Shown one piece after another: positions 1-12,830 of a stretch of DNA of 64,000 nt. Position 1 is the stretch's first letter, and every line of letters starts with the position of its first letter. The notes beneath the pieces were generated by a model, which did not search any database, had not been told where the DNA came from, and was given only the letters and a program-made list of their open reading frames with translations. Both the position numbers and the translations under genes were made by a program. Location of the stretch: the NCBI GenBank assembly GCA_030762175.1, contig CM060834.1:26584001-26648000 (forward strand), in the 5' to 3' direction. This stretch comes from Metallyticus violacea. Taxonomy: Eukaryota > Arthropoda > Insecta > Mantodea > Metallyticidae.

Positions 1-896
1 ACAAGTCTTGATAGCCACTAAGGGAGAATCGTTATCCATTTTTATTGGTCTTTCTAATTCTTAAGGGCTTCGTTGCTAATTGGAACTTCATGATCCGTTC
101 ATTTACAGCATATGAAAGCCTGGTATATTTTCTGTGCCATTGCATTGTATTGTTCCCCGGTTTAAGCCATAGAGCATACAAGCTTATAAAATTATCTTTG
201 GGGTTCTCTGGTTTGACTGATCTCAAAATACTGGTCAACAATAGAAAACTTGAACTTATCAGCGCTTAACAATTCCCGCCCTAACTTTTTTTGTTGTGTA
301 TTTAACTTTGGCAACGCTTGAAATTTGAACATCGCGAAATAAACCCATATAGCTCTTTTGGTCAACTGCATATTATTAAAACACATGTAGCACACATATG
401 TAATCTGAACTAGGGTATTTTGATAATGGATAGGTAAAAACACACACCAAACATATATTTCTGGCCGGTTAGACTCTTCTACTCGTAAATAAACAGGCCA
501 GCAGTATTTATAATTCTCCAACCAAATAAGAGCTTAACCGGCCAGTGGATGGATTTTATTTTAAGGGTTTAGGTTTAGAAGTTGTTTCATTAATAGATTT
601 AAATATGTTTATGTATTTTTATTTTTTTCTAGTGTATATTTTATTGTGTTTGTTTACTTATCTACTACGCACTAATTCACGATTTTATAACACTACGAAA
701 AAAGTTTATTTTTTTCACCATTATATATATATATATATACATATTATATATACATTATTAAATAGACGGTTCAGACTTTTAAAAAGAAACAACATTTCGA
801 GCCAAAGCCCGTTTTCAAAAGAAGAAAGTGGACAGTTGAGAAATTTCTCAAGTAAGAGCCAACGAACACCAACTTGACTATATACCAAATATATTC
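1..896. other. Unassigned AT-rich sequence
   Basis: No gene or known element is recognised. Open frames here are short, lack splice context and resemble no family I know. An imperfect TA-rich run lies near 721-755. Confidence 0.5.
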
Positions 897-907
897 TATA
901 CACATAG

Positions 908-1197
908 TTGGTTCTGGTGGTCTAGTAGTAGCCATGGTAGCTTTTTAGGCCCAAGATAGCGGGTTCAAACCCAATCAGAGTAGACAGAATTTTAGGGCGT
1001 AAAAATCGCAAGTATGGCTTCCTTAGAAAGGGAAGTAAAGCCGTGGGTCCCGTGTCGTAGATTTACGGCACGTAAAAGAACCTCAAGCTTGAAAAAAGAA
1101 ACCTCTAAAAAAATTGATTTGGCTTTTCACGCCCTAAATTGAATGGGACGCTGATGACCTAAGCTCTTAAAGAGCTTCCATAAATAAAAAAATGAAA
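908..1197 (+). mobile_element. SINE-1 (tRNA-derived SINE), full length
   Basis: The copy starts with a decayed tRNA-like head (A-box region near 911-935, B-box GGTTCAAACCC near 962). It runs through the family body (GGGCGTAAAAATC, AAGTATGGCTTCC, GGGAAGTAAAGCCGTGGG, AATGGGACGCTGATGACC) and ends in an A-rich tail. It is bounded by a perfect 11-bp direct repeat, TATACACATAG, at 897-907 and 1198-1208. That is the target-site duplication left by LINE-mediated integration. The tRNA head is more mutated than in other copies, so this is an older insertion. Confidence 0.9.
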
Positions 1198-1208
1198 TAT
1201 ACACATAG

Positions 1209-2425
1209 CACCCATAATTGTTTGCCCTCGCACGTAAAAAGACGCACGCTATACTTCTATAGAGAAATCCGCCACTGCTACCTCGAAAGATCGCTTGAGG
1301 CTCTCAATATTGGGGTGACTTTTTTACATGCCATACTCTCGAGCACCGACTACAGCTTGCAGTCCAGCGGGTTGATGTGCCGGGGCTGCTGACGCTACTT
1401 TAAGCAGCAATAAAATTGGGAATATTTTTTGATGCCAAGCCTGGGTGGATTTTGCTGAATACAGTTTCGCATAGATTGGTCGTTATCTTTATCCCCAATT
1501 GGAAAAAATGTAGCTCACTCCCCATCAAATCATCGCCGAAGCAGAATGGTGGGCTCTCTGGGTCCTCTCACGAACTATTCGGGAAGTAGAAGCATACACC
1601 GTGTATTTGGGCTGTATTAGCTTCTGTATTGGAATATGCCGAACAGGGAGAGCGGGCGTCCTACATTCCAAGTTCTGCTTATTAACACTACAGCGCCCAA
1701 GTGAGTCAATTAAAAATCTTATATTTTTTTAAAATAATGACACCCAAGAGGGTCACTTTGATTAAGGAATGAAATGTTTTATCTTCCTAGCGGTTTATTT
1801 TATGTATTGAAGTAATAATGACATTCCTTAGGCTTTCACGACCGGGAAGGAGTAGATATTGTTTTATTTGAAAACCTTTGTTTTTGTTTATGTTAGCTGG
1901 ATGCTCTATTTTCAAGATCTCTCTCTTAATCATACCTTGTTGTTGTAATTACGCGCCCCCCCCCGAAATTTTATTGCAGGGCAATGCTGAATGGCAATAG
2001 CAGATTTTCCTGGCTGTCAATATATACGTGAATCTTATGCGCCATAGAATGCAATGTTCACCCCAAATCGGAAACTTAAAACCATAAAAAAAATTGGCAT
2101 ATTGTTGCACGGCACATTAACTTCGCCAAATCATTAGACATATCACAATCCTTTTAGGGTTGTTCAGCGTTAAAATAATCTTATGTACATTATCTATAGT
2201 TACTTCTATCCAGTGAAAAGCTAAAATCGGTGTGAAATGTATAACATTATATGTATAATATAAAATAAAAATAAAAATAAAGTAACACTATTAACAATGT
2301 AACAAATTAACAGTAATTATAATAGTTGAAAAGGATAAAATACTAAGAAAAAGTCACATCTGAGATCTCTATATTTCGAACTTCTATGGCAAGAAGACAA
2401 GTGACAATTAATATTATATTATAAT

Positions 2426-2428
<3 letters not shown>
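1209..2428. other. Unassigned; GC-richer patch at about 1230-1680
   Basis: About 450 bases near the start are clearly less AT-rich than their surroundings and include a small inverted repeat near 1385-1410 (GCTGCTGACG...TTTAAGCAGC). I recognise no coding motif. It could be part of an unidentified old repeat. A 9-base C run lies near 1956-1964. Confidence 0.35.

Positions 2429-2467
<39 letters not shown>
2429..2467. repeat. (TA)n microsatellite
   Basis: Perfect alternating TA for about 39 bases. Confidence 0.97.
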
Positions 2468-2469
<2 letters not shown>

Positions 2470-3311
2470 CATTCAACAACTGTGAATGAATTCTATCAGG
2501 TAACTCAATATAATGCTAATTAAACTAATCTGGACTAATTAAAACATCAGAGTTTGAATGTTGACATGAATTTCTTTAATCGGGGACCAGGCAGCATTAC
2601 ATTTACTGTGTTCGGTCTCAATTTACTTAACATTTGCATTAAATTTACCATTTCATGTGGCTTTTATATATTTCTCGTTCGTTTCAAAACAAACATTCCT
2701 TATATTAGCATTATTCGTTTGTTTAAAATTAGCAGCTATAACTGGAAATTAATTTTAATTAGTCATTGTATATCAATTGTTTTTATTACCTCCTTTTATC
2801 TTAATTGTACGTTTAGGGAAATAATATAAAAAATATCACAGTAAAAAAATAATCAAATAAACTAACATGCGTGCATGTTACATTACATTCCAATTAATTA
2901 ACGATAAGTCATTTAAAATCATATAGCGAAACATTACTAATTACCCTTGCAGCTCGTGCTATCACATGCTTAGGTTCGCAACTATTCTTAATTTTGCATT
3001 TAGATCTAATAGCATCTAATTGTCCGAAAAACCAGTGTTTAAAACTGTAACACTACATATAAATATATTGTCAAGGCACGCTCTACCTCTGGTCGCCCCG
3101 AGACAGAAGGAAAGCAATCATAAACACGAAACAAATGACATATGTATAATTAGTTCTTTGAACTAACAATAAAATAAAAATTTAAATCACAAAAAATAAT
3201 ATGGTTACAATTAAAACCTGATAAGTAATTTAACATTAATTACAAGTTCACAAATGTTTAGTTATATCACCAGAGGGAAATCTATATAAAACAATTATTA
3301 GCTTAAATGTT
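2468..3311. other. Unassigned AT-rich sequence
   Basis: No recognisable gene or repeat. The 91-codon frame at 2554-2829 is a low-complexity, AT-driven frame rich in I, F, S and N, with no family resemblance. Confidence 0.45.
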
Positions 3312-3322
3312 TCAATAAATAT

Positions 3323-3591
3323 ATTTTTTCTCGAATAGTGTTTAAGGCCCGTTTTAACTACTGAGGCATCACAGCCAGTGAACACTGATGATACACGAGA
3401 TGAAATGATAAGTTAGGAAAGTATTTTTTTAAGGAAACGTTCCAGGCCTAAGTCTAGGGTACCTCCCCTGCATTTGCCATTTATGAAGACAGAAAAATCT
3501 GGAAAAAACCTCGGTCGGGGAGGACAGTCCTGGTGGAAACGAACTCCAGATCTCTCACTCACGAGTCCGCACCTCGACCGCACGTGGTATC
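3323..3591 (-). mobile_element. SINE-2 (tRNA-derived), full length
   Basis: Read on the minus strand, a tRNA-like head (B-box region near 3540-3552) is followed by the family body and ends at the plus-strand signature GTGTTTAAGGCCCGTTTT near 3339. The copy is framed by a perfect 11-bp duplication, TCAATAAATAT, at 3312-3322 and 3592-3602. Related copies lie at 5.1, 22.9, 46.3, 58.0, 58.6, 59.2 and 62.4 kb. Confidence 0.9.
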
Positions 3592-3602
3592 TCAATAAAT
3601 AT

Positions 3603-5122
3603 GCCAGATGTTTCAAAATGAACAGATTCACATATTTTTATGCTCAATGTGTTTTGTTATAATAACTCTTTCACTAAATTATAGTCCCTGCATTACTATT
3701 ACGCGTGATGCGTAATATTATAATCTCATCAAAAGTCATCCATTATTCACAAATACACATTATAGCATCATTAAAAAATGAAAAATGCCCCTGAAATTTC
3801 AATATAAATTCTAAGACATAAAATATTCATAATTAATATATCAATACTACCATTATAGGAAACATTTTTATTTACACACGTTTTCTTTGTTCTAAGTTAT
3901 GTTGTTGTGTAGGAATGGGAGTGGCAGGGGGCGGGGACAGACACAGCAGTTTACAGGCCAGTTTTCTGGTTTTAAGTCGGTATGTAACTGATTCTGCAAA
4001 GTGTCGACTTTAAAGGACGAATAGAGATTAGAGTGTAATGAAATCAATTGTTCACAGTTTAATATCGAAATAAACTCTGATAGATAATCCTGCAACTGTT
4101 TTTGCAGTATCTGAGTGCAGCCTACATACTTGCTAAACGTAGAATACAAATATTTAATCAGATATGTCGCAGAAACCCTGGTAAAATTGTATCTACAGTG
4201 TGATAAATGTAAATGTGTTTATGACACTCATTAAGAAGACAGAAAACTAATTGAGGCACAACAAATGACATTTCTATAGTATGCGAAAGTAATGGCATGG
4301 CAAAAGTAGATAAATGAGCCTCATTATTCCTGAAATAAATATAAACCTGTAGTAGAAGAGAGATTGGTCAAGTGATGAAATTATTGACTGGTCAATATAG
4401 GGAACCGCAACAGGGTAAAATTTAATATTGAAGATGAAGGTGTAAAAGTAGAACTTTTCTGTAGTCATTCGTTTACCAGAAGCAAACGCAGTTTTACGGG
4501 GTTTTAGGAAAACTTCTTGCGTGCAGTTCAATTCTGAGGCGGTTTTCTTCACATCTAATCATCTTTGAAGTTCTACGTCTACTGCAGAGCTTGTGGGAGT
4601 GTTGGAAATTATTCACAGTCAAGGAAATGGCTCAAATCTCTGAAAATATTCACGTAGCATGAAGGCCTGAGGCAAAATAAATGATCATAGATCGCAAAAA
4701 TCGTATATCACTTTCTCCGTAGAAGCTCACACATGAGAGAACCACGGTTCTTCTCCCTCACTTTCCGGCGGAGTGGGTGGATAAAATAAATTACGATCTT
4801 ATAGGGAAGGGAAGGGAGTGCAGTATAAGCTCGGCTAGGAGGCGCCAGCTATCGCTCTAAGCTGGGAATGCGATTGTAAGATCAGTCGTTACCTCAACCC
4901 CGAATCAATAGCCTTTTTTATTGTATCTGGACCGGCGGTCAGGACTCGCCCGCAACTCGCGTCTACTGCAACTAGCGGCTTCTGTTCTACTGTCAAACAC
5001 ACACAGATTCGAAATGCATTGCAATGGCGTTGCTTCTGGGAAAGTGATACACTATGAAAATAGAAAATTAGACACTTTGAAAGAGAGCAAATTTGTTTAA
5101 TAAGTTTGGCCAAGTGAAACTT
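3603..5122. other. Unassigned; modestly GC-richer at 4740-5000
   Basis: No family is recognised on either strand. The stretch at 4740-5000 is CpG-containing and less AT-rich than its flanks, but no exon, promoter element or repeat could be supported. Confidence 0.4.
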
Positions 5123-5373
5123 TTTAACGCCCGTTTTTACTGCTGAAGCACTGCATGCAATGGGTTACTGCTGATACAAGAGATGAAATGAGAAATTGGG
5201 AAATTATTTTTTTTTAAAGGGAAGGAAATGCTTTAGGCCTAAACTTGAGGACCTCCCCGGAATTTGTCATTAATAGGAACTTAAGAAAATGTTGGAAAAA
5301 ACGTCAGTCGGGGCAAGCGATACTTACAGCGATCAAACCCCAAAAGTTCCGCCCACGAGCCTGTTCCACCAGT
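5123..5373 (-). mobile_element. SINE-2, diverged copy
   Basis: The 3-prime signature AACGCCCGTTTTTACTGCTG begins near 5126. The body matches other SINE-2 copies (GAGATGAAATGA, TAGGCCTAAACTTGAGG, GGAAAAAACGTCAGTCGGGG). The tRNA-like head is badly decayed near 5330-5373. No clear target duplication remains, which fits greater age than the copies at 3.3 or 46.3 kb. Confidence 0.82.
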
Positions 5374-6231
5374 GTCGGTGTCAAATTAAAATTAAAATGT
5401 TTTCAAATTTCAATCAAATACGATAGCGGTCTTTTAAGTTTTTGGCCTAGCATGAAGAATCGAGTTTTTAATTTGTCATTATTTGTGTTTTTAATTCCGT
5501 TTCTCTTAAGGTTAGTAAAGCGATGCTCCAGTCTCTGTAGTGGCCTTTCGGAAAGTCTGCAATATATTCCTTTATAGCTGCGATCGCTTTTTGATATGAT
5601 GAAAAAGCAGAGGAGGACAAATGTCTCAATTTTATTATCTATAAAACACTTTCATGTGCAGGTACATTGTTTTTATTCTTAAAGTCTGGACTTTTGTTAC
5701 TAATTTTTTATCTAGTTGCTTTAAAAATTGGAATAGTACTGTCTGATTATGGGCTTACGGTTCTAAAAGTAATCTATTAGCAAAATTCCTTTAGTATCTA
5801 AAAAGACTGATGGCATAACCTTTGTTGCAGGTAGAACCGATTTGTTCCCTCTTTTGACAGCTGATCTAAGTGTAATCACAGTTATGAGGCGTAGCACAAA
5901 ATATATTCGTTGCTGTTAAAAGGCTCAAAACAGACATAAAAACTTGCTATTAATATGACTAAAATGTTTATATGTTATGATAATATTATGATAGGATTGC
6001 CATGTGTTCATTGGTCTCATCTTTTCCTTTTGTTCCTATATGCTACTATTTTCTTATTCTAAGCCATTTTCTTTAATTAAACTCATTTATTCCTTCACAG
6101 CTTCTGGACATTAAGACAATTTATGGATTGCCTCTTCAGTTCTGTTACAAATAGGGCATGTGCCTCTTCAAAATTATTCCTGAATTGTCTCAATTCCAAT
6201 ATGTTAATCTGAGCCAAGCAATTCCTCCTCT
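5374..6231. other. Unassigned AT-rich sequence
   Basis: No gene or known repeat seen. Confidence 0.45.
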
Positions 6232-6520
6232 GTCGGTCCTGGTGATGTAGTGGTTATCATACTTGCCTTCTAAATCGAAGATCGCGGGTTCAAACCCGGC
6301 CAGGATCGATGAATTTTTTTCGGGCGTAAAAATCCAAAGTATGGCTTCCTTCGGAAGGGAAGTAAAGCCGTGGGTCTAGTGTCGTACATTTATGGCACGA
6401 TAAAGAACCTCAAGCCTGAAGGAAGAGGCCTCTGAGCAAAATTTGTCGACCGTTTCACGCCCTGAATAGAATGGGACGCTGATGACCTCAGATGTAAAAG
6501 AGCGTCCATAAATAAACAAA
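6232..6520 (+). mobile_element. SINE-1, near-complete copy with intact tRNA-like head
   Basis: The head begins GGTCCTGGTGATGTAGTGG and reaches CAAACCCGGCCAGGAT. The tRNA-like acceptor stem, A box (near 6245-6256) and B box (GGTTCAAACCC near 6288) are therefore all visible. The body continues through GGGCGTAAAAATCCAAAG, GGGAAGTAAAGCCGTGGG and GAATGGGACGCTGATGACC to a TAAATAAACAAATAAA tail. An imperfect pyrimidine-rich duplication may flank it (ATTCCTCCTCT versus AATCCCTCTCT), but I do not rely on it. Confidence 0.92.
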
Positions 6521-8185
6521 TAAAACAAATCCCTCTCTTTCCTCTTTATTGCATTTCTCTTTATATATTTCCTTTCCTAAGGTCAACTTCAGTTCGACTG
6601 TTAATACTTCTGTTATTTTTCTAATATTTCCACATATTACTTTAAAATATGTCCTTCATTCATTCTTAAATCAATATTTCTAAATTCACTCCATCAAACT
6701 CTCACACTAATATATTCCATTTAAAGTAATACCTCAAGTTTGGGTGTGGATGTAAATACGCTATTTACACAAGCAACGCTATCGCGGCAATACTACCAGT
6801 ACCACTGGTTGGGTGACATTTCTCCTGGCTTAATTCATGCAGTGATTTCTCTGGTAAGTAGATTAAACGCTTGAATATCATCTATGCTATTTTGAATAAT
6901 TTCTGGTCTATGTTTTCCACTGCTCGTTGAGTAGAAAGCTGGCTCTTTCGAACTTTCTTTCCATACATTTTAGATTCACTTCCCAGTGAACGTGGCACCA
7001 TCAAACGCTGATGCCATTTGCGTTTCAACCAATAAATTAGTTACTCATTTAGTTAACGTTGAGTGTCCAGTATCAAATGTTTACTAACTTATCAACGTCA
7101 GACAAGAATGGACGGATTATCTATTCATGTCACCCATGTACCCCATAGAAAGGAAATGACTGCTTAATTTTCGACATTGTTGCAAACAAACTTGTACCAC
7201 TGTAGCCAATATGACTGATATCACCTTATTTTAGCTAATATTACACCAACAACTTCTGCACAGCTGGTCCCCTCGAGATTTTTCTTAAATTTTGCGACAG
7301 CTCCGTTATTGGTGGAGAATTGTCCATATCATGGCCGATATCCTACTGTAAATAAAGTTCGTTCTTTTGCTCTCGCGGGCAAACGAGCATTGTGTTTGGT
7401 TTCACAGACTGTTCGTTTACCCTGGAGATGACAAAATTATTCTCTAGAGACATCCGACCAGAACGAAACCGCGCACATCGCTCTTCAACTGTTGATTTCC
7501 CTAAGCGATCCTGTCCGTATATTCCAATTATTCTACAGAACTGTAAATTTTTGCACTCAATAAACAAATTATGATAAATTCATATTTCGAGACTTTAATC
7601 TTGCATGTTACGAGTTTTTTCCATTATTCAAACAACCAGCAGATACCATACCTAAAAAGAAACTGAACAAGCAGTGTAACCAGCAACTCTAAAGAAAACT
7701 CTGGAAAATGTTCTTTTAACATCTACTGTATCCTCATTCCACCACGCAATCGGAATTTTTATACATTAATGGATATCAATTGAGCTTCAATAAGCGCGCG
7801 ATTCTTCATAAGACTGCAGTTTAAGTTCTGCTGACACAAGTAATTAAGTTTGATCTATTGTGTTTATTATATAAATGATTTCAATTAATTTCTATAGAAC
7901 GTGCATGTTAGATTTTATACTATATTTGCATATGTTAGAGTATACCGATAGTGAGATATATCTTAGAATGAATAGCCTTTATTTACATTTGTTACGTGAA
8001 AAATAAACGTGCAAGAACTGTAAAAGAGAATTTCATGCTAAATTTTCAGAACTAACATCTTCATTGGGAAATGTAATTTTCAGATTGATGAGAAAAGCTC
8101 AAACCCTTTCATTGACAAGAATTAGGATTTTAACAAAGGAGTACTTCATGAAATATGCCCTCTGTGTAATACTTTCTGTTCTGGA
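6521..8185. other. Unassigned sequence
   Basis: No coding family or repeat could be recognised. The two overlapping 60-75 codon frames near 7343-7574 are opposite-strand open frames without known motifs. Confidence 0.4.
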
Positions 8186-8335
8186 ATAACACGATTAGCC
8201 CAGGAAACTGGTGAATAATTCGGCACTCCTCAATTGCTGTGTCTTCATCCATGTAAAATTACTGCTAAGCTAGTGGAGGCAATAAAACAAAATATCCGGG
8301 TGGAAGTTTACAATATTTTGTAGCATAAATCGTGG
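8186..8335 (+). pseudogene. Transposase-like helix-turn-helix relic, copy 1
   Basis: In the forward frame from about 8186 the translation contains TRLAQETG, then LLCLHPCKITAKLVEAIKQ after a stop. This resembles the helix-turn-helix segment of a large class of arthropod mariner-like transposases, whose usual form is LAxxTGLSxGTxxxxxxxLxLHPYKI. A second copy at 26.2 kb shares the exact 16-base string TAACACGATTAGCCCA and the later ATATCCGG. Both are broken, and no catalytic domain was found here. The family assignment is an inference from this short motif. Confidence 0.45.
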
Positions 8336-9164
8336 CAAATGTCACTAACTTTTGTTCAATACGATTCAGGCATCTCTCAGCTGAGGGCAGGTATTTAGAG
8401 TATCATGAAGTTGAGAACAATATTAAAAACTATTCGCTATTAACAAATAGCCAAAATAAAAATAAACATAAAATACGCATCGTGAGTTCCCAGCGCGCAA
8501 AGCCAACCAGGTGAGTGGGAAATAGTGTACCATCGTTCTGCGACGATAGCCTTCAGCAATGTTTACATAGAAAATAATTCTTTGAAATGTAGTTTTGGTA
8601 TCTGGAGTTGATGGTTAGTAATGTTCCATGTAACTTTTACATATTTTATTATTGTCAAGTGCAATTAACCTATTAAGTATATTTAACACTTGAATTTATC
8701 TGCCATATCTTTTAAAAATCAACCGTACAAGAACCATCCACAGACTATGAGCTGGTTTCCTTTCCCAGTTCTTTCCCAAATAAACTAATTCATATGCAAT
8801 CGCGCCAACGCACAATTCTGAAACTGAATATTATCATTTATTGGTGTTGCAACATTAAGTTATTAAAGAGTCTCGAGTTACCTGTAATATTGATTATTTT
8901 CTCCAAAGAGAAGGTCCTGGGATATAATAAGTTCATTACCTGCAATAGTATAAGTACATGTCGCACATTATATATAACTTAAAATGCACAAAGGCGTGCC
9001 ACAATTAAAGTAAAGAACACATAAAAACACTGAAAAACACTCTTAGATGCACTGTAAGATGACATGGATACTTCGGCTCTTAATCGGGAAGAAGGAGAAC
9101 AAGGACTAAGTCTGGTATATCGTGCGCCTTCCTTACAGTCTGCTGAGTTGGCAGCCAGAGAAAC
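8336..9164. other. Unassigned; possibly continues the 8.2-kb relic
   Basis: The first ~200 bases may still belong to the 8.2-kb element, because a GTGAGTT-containing segment near 8482 recurs near 26478. The rest shows nothing recognisable. Confidence 0.35.
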
Positions 9165-9172
9165 CAGCATAA

Positions 9173-9244
9173 CAAAAAAAAAAAAAAAAGAAAAAAAGAA
9201 AAAAAAAAAAAAAGAACTTTCAAGATGCAGTTCCCCCCCCCCCC
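9173..9244. repeat. A-rich low-complexity tract plus C12 run
   Basis: About 40 bases of interrupted poly-A (9173-9213) are followed by a run of 12 C at 9233-9244. The C run touches the end of the Penelope-like coding relic. Confidence 0.9.
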
Positions 9245-9717
9245 TAAAGAGAGATGTTCAAGCCCGGAGGGGTACGTGCCTTGTGAAAAACTATCGCTGC
9301 CATGTCTCTGTCTCGGAGAGTACTGGTAGGAGAAGTAAGCAGTACAGCATCTATGAGTATTAAAGCAAAACAAGTATCGAAAGCAGAATGGTGAAGGTTG
9401 GCATGTTGGGCTACGGGCAAAGAAGAACAGGTTTTGACAGAGCGTCTGTGATTGTTCATTCTGAGTGAAACTGCGGTGGAGGTTAAACCAATGTAGAAAG
9501 CAGGACAAAATTTACATTGGAGCATGTATACCACGTTGGTGGAGACACAATTAGCAAAAATATGAATTTTGAATTCTGACTTAACTATGGGACTGAAGAA
9601 GGACGTACTGGGCGTTATTAAGGCACAAGTTTTACATTTTGTTCTATTGCAGGGATAAGACCCAGGTGTAGGTTGAGAAACAAACATGGAATTAAGTTTC
9701 TTGCGGGGAATGGTTAA
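9244..9717 (-). pseudogene. Penelope-like element C-terminal GIY-YIG endonuclease fragment
   Basis: A minus-strand frame of about 147 codons from 9687 to 9244, extendable upstream to about 9717, gives the typical end of a Penelope-like retroelement protein. It has a cysteine knuckle (PCNRTKCKTCALI, then CVSTNVVYMLQCKFC) leading into a degenerate GIY-YIG core (VVYMLQC...FYIGLTS), an R..NHR helix (SLRMNNHRRSVK), and a C terminus near PPGLNIS resembling the usual PHGLN ending. In this family the domain nicks target DNA for reverse transcription. The reverse transcriptase part is absent: a TA run lies directly upstream at 9718-9733. The fragment is truncated and inactive, but its frame is still open, so it is fairly recent. 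Confidence 0.75.
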
Positions 9718-11177
9718 GTATATATATATATTTCATAAACAATGACCTTCCATATTGCTGTTTGTTATTTTCTTCGTCCTATAGCAATGATGCATGGGAG
9801 TTTATATTCCGCACTGAAGCCAGCAAAGTATATCCCATTGCACTTGAAGGTGAACATCTTTATTGAGGAATTTTCTACATTTACATTAACATTCCTCCAA
9901 CCCTTTTTCGTAAATCTGCATTTCTTTTTTTCACTGAAATCTTCTTAAGCAATGCTTCTTTCTACACTATCTTACTCTCCCCCCCTACCTTGTTCTTTCC
10001 ACCGTGGTTTTCCTCTCTTCCTTTCCCTGAAACAATCCAATCCACCATTTTCAATAGCCCTTTCCAAAACAACGAAATTTCTGCACGACAAAGGGTAGGT
10101 TCGTACAATGTTTCGTATCCTATCAGGAGAAATCACGCAATCATATTTTTTTTCAGATTTATTTATTGCAGGTATTAGGAATTGAATAATGTGAAATGAA
10201 GTAAATAAGAATTAGATATCAGCATGTGGGTAGGGATGGTACAAATCAGATGAACAACTGCAGAGCGGTTTTGTTAGTTATTCGTTACATTATACAAATG
10301 AGTTGAGAGCTCTGCGACAAATTCGAAGCAGAGTTAGATCTTATAATGATATTTTTTTGTTAAATGGCATTTGTTCTCTAACGCGTCGTTTAGAAGAAAT
10401 AAATCATTGAAGGAAACACAAGTGTTAAGAAATTTAACAATTATGACTTGATATTCTGCAATTATCCTTGAGACAAATTGATAAAGATGTTCTAATTATC
10501 TACCCTGCATCTGATTACATTGATTACACGTTCTAGTAGCATCCGTCGGACTCTTATCAAACATTTCAGGCGTTTGATCAAAAACAGCAAATATTGGCTC
10601 AGTCAGTTGGCGTTTGTGTCAACTGGAGCCGGATACAAGACACACTGCAAATGATCGCAAAGAAGAACCTTTGTAAGGTTAAGTCGGGAGGCCTAATGTC
10701 CCAATCTCAATGGATACTTGTACTCATTTGCACACATCTATATTACACATAGATGTACACGGCGAAGACGAGGCAAGCGTTGGAAGCAATAAACGTATAC
10801 AAATAAGGGAGTACAAACTTCTTAACGGCGTATCACAGAATGAAAGTCGTTTAACAAAAAATAACAGTATTATAATTTGTATGTTTTTCGTACATTATTT
10901 ACAAATACATTTGTTTCTTTAAAGTATTGTACAATTTTCGTTCTTGATAGTAATGCTACAAGTATTGGTGGATTTATGTAGATACACATCCCGTTCGGCA
11001 CCGCAGCAGAAAAGTATCTAGCTGAGTGCACAGGTCATCTCTCATAGACGAAATTGAGTAATATTGTCTTAATATCCTGCGCAAGAACACGTTTTACCAT
11101 TAATATTTTTAAAGTGCCGATATTAGAGCACTATTTCTTGCCATTTCCATGGAAGTTCAAAACTGCTAATTTTTTTA
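9718..11177. other. Unassigned sequence
   Basis: After a short TA run (9718-9733) there is no recognisable gene or element. The short frames at 9742-10178 and 10710-10922 show no domain features. Confidence 0.4.
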
Positions 11178-11267
11178 TTCCCTGAAATGTTGAACAGGGC
11201 ATAGCCAGCAATTTAACGCTAGGAATAGCAGCACTCCGCGTAAACCGAGGCGAGTAGTTGACGGCAG
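11178..11267 (+). repeat. Dispersed ~89-bp module, copy 1
   Basis: This segment (key string AACGCTAGGAATA, then CCGAGGCGAGTAGTTGA) recurs in the same orientation at 12831-12918 with roughly 88-90% identity by eye. Its flanks are unrelated between the two copies. It is not one of the SINE or mariner families described here. Confidence 0.85.
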
Positions 11268-12830
11268 ATGATATATGATTTCGCGTTTTATACTGTACGG
11301 TAGTGTGAGAGAGATTGCTCGATGCTTAACAACACTATGCACTAAAAGGTTCCACTGCACGATATGGTGTCGGACTTTGTGCAGCTACTTCACTTCGCCT
11401 CTTGTCTGGGCACAGCACTTCATTAATCATGTGTGTGTGTGTGTTAAGGCGCATGCTCGGTTGACTGCCTGGCTTACCGTCCTAATCGCCTTTTGGGAAA
11501 CAGACATTCATCATATTAACAAAACTGGAAGGATGTTAGATAGCAGTTCAACTTTGGAACGTAGAACCCATACGGATTGATAAAAGGAGAGCCTTAATTT
11601 AGCTCATACAATTCAGAGCCTACTTACCTAATGAATACTGCAGTATAATATATTAGGCTTACATTACATTAAAATTACATAACTTAAAATGTTTATTTTT
11701 ACCAAATTTGTAACCCGCCTTATACCAAAGAGGGCCACTTTGAAACTTCATACCATCAGTACTAAAGATCATATTGTATGCATACAATAATATATTTACA
11801 AGAATTGTCTATTTATTAAACCTCGAAGGAAAAATATCTATTTCATAAACGCATGCTATATATAACACAAAGGTATTTGACATACAAAAAAAAATTAGAA
11901 AAACTGATAAAATTTGTAAATAAACTTATGCTAAACAGGTAACTAGGAAAGTACACATATAAAGTTAGGCTAACATTAATTACAATGTATAATTTGTTAA
12001 GTTCCATAAAACAATGTTGTATTTTTAAAATGTCAATTAGTGGAAAATTAAAATATTGCTTCATTAAATGAGTGTCAAATACACGACGTTTATGACACGA
12101 GAAAAAGATGCTCATTTGATTTAACATGGTGATAGAATGAGCAGATATAACCATTAAGTATAATTTAAATTTGTAGTGCCCTCATAAATTGATTCGGTTA
12201 TTTCAGAAGTGGCACATGTAACAATTTTGTCATTTATAGAAAATTAGACAAAACTATTTTATTATACAATTATTGTTTTTACAAGGCCTGGTAAAAATAC
12301 ATGTAAATGAAGTATTCTCTGTTCGTTCTGACACCTTGTTTTAATCCATAACTCATATTCAAACTATTGGAAGAAAAACTTTCAGTGTTATTTCTGCACA
12401 AAATGGCTTTTCATTAACTAAACAGTTCGACTTCATTCTTTTTTCCAATGCAGTAATACACATTGAAATAATCAAACACATAGTAAGCACTTTACATTTA
12501 CCTCGTACAAAAAACAATTACAGCATTATAAGTCACATCTAATCTTCGTTTTCAACATCAGAGGGAATAGTACCAACCATGTCGTTATGAATGTTGTTGT
12601 AGAACCATTCAAACCATTGCACACCTCCAGTTTTTTCGTTCTCTTTTCTTATTGATAGGGATTTTATTTTTGGATAGACTTTTATATAAGGTATAAAAGT
12701 AATATTTGTCTTTGCAAGGCTGAACGTGTTCCCGAAGTAGTCCGTTAATGAATGAGCTGGTAATCATCTTTTCTTTCTTCTGACTGTACAATAAAATTTC
12801 TTGTATTATAGAGAGAAAATGAGCGCATGT
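11268..12830. other. Unassigned sequence between two copies of an 89-bp module
   Basis: The 1.56 kb between the paired modules contains no recognised coding domain. It has a (GT)n run near 11430-11446 and long AT-rich stretches. The 103-codon minus-strand frame at 11843-12154 is AT-driven and unlike any family I know. Confidence 0.4.

Noticed and set aside
6232..6305. tRNA-like fold with acceptor stem, A box and B box
   Set aside because: It is the head of a SINE-1 copy, repeated at several other sites with the same downstream body; not an independent tRNA gene.
9080..9508. 142-codon frame overlapping the Penelope-like fragment
   Set aside because: It is a shifted reading of the real GIY-YIG frame; the end is poly-Phe from the A-rich tract.
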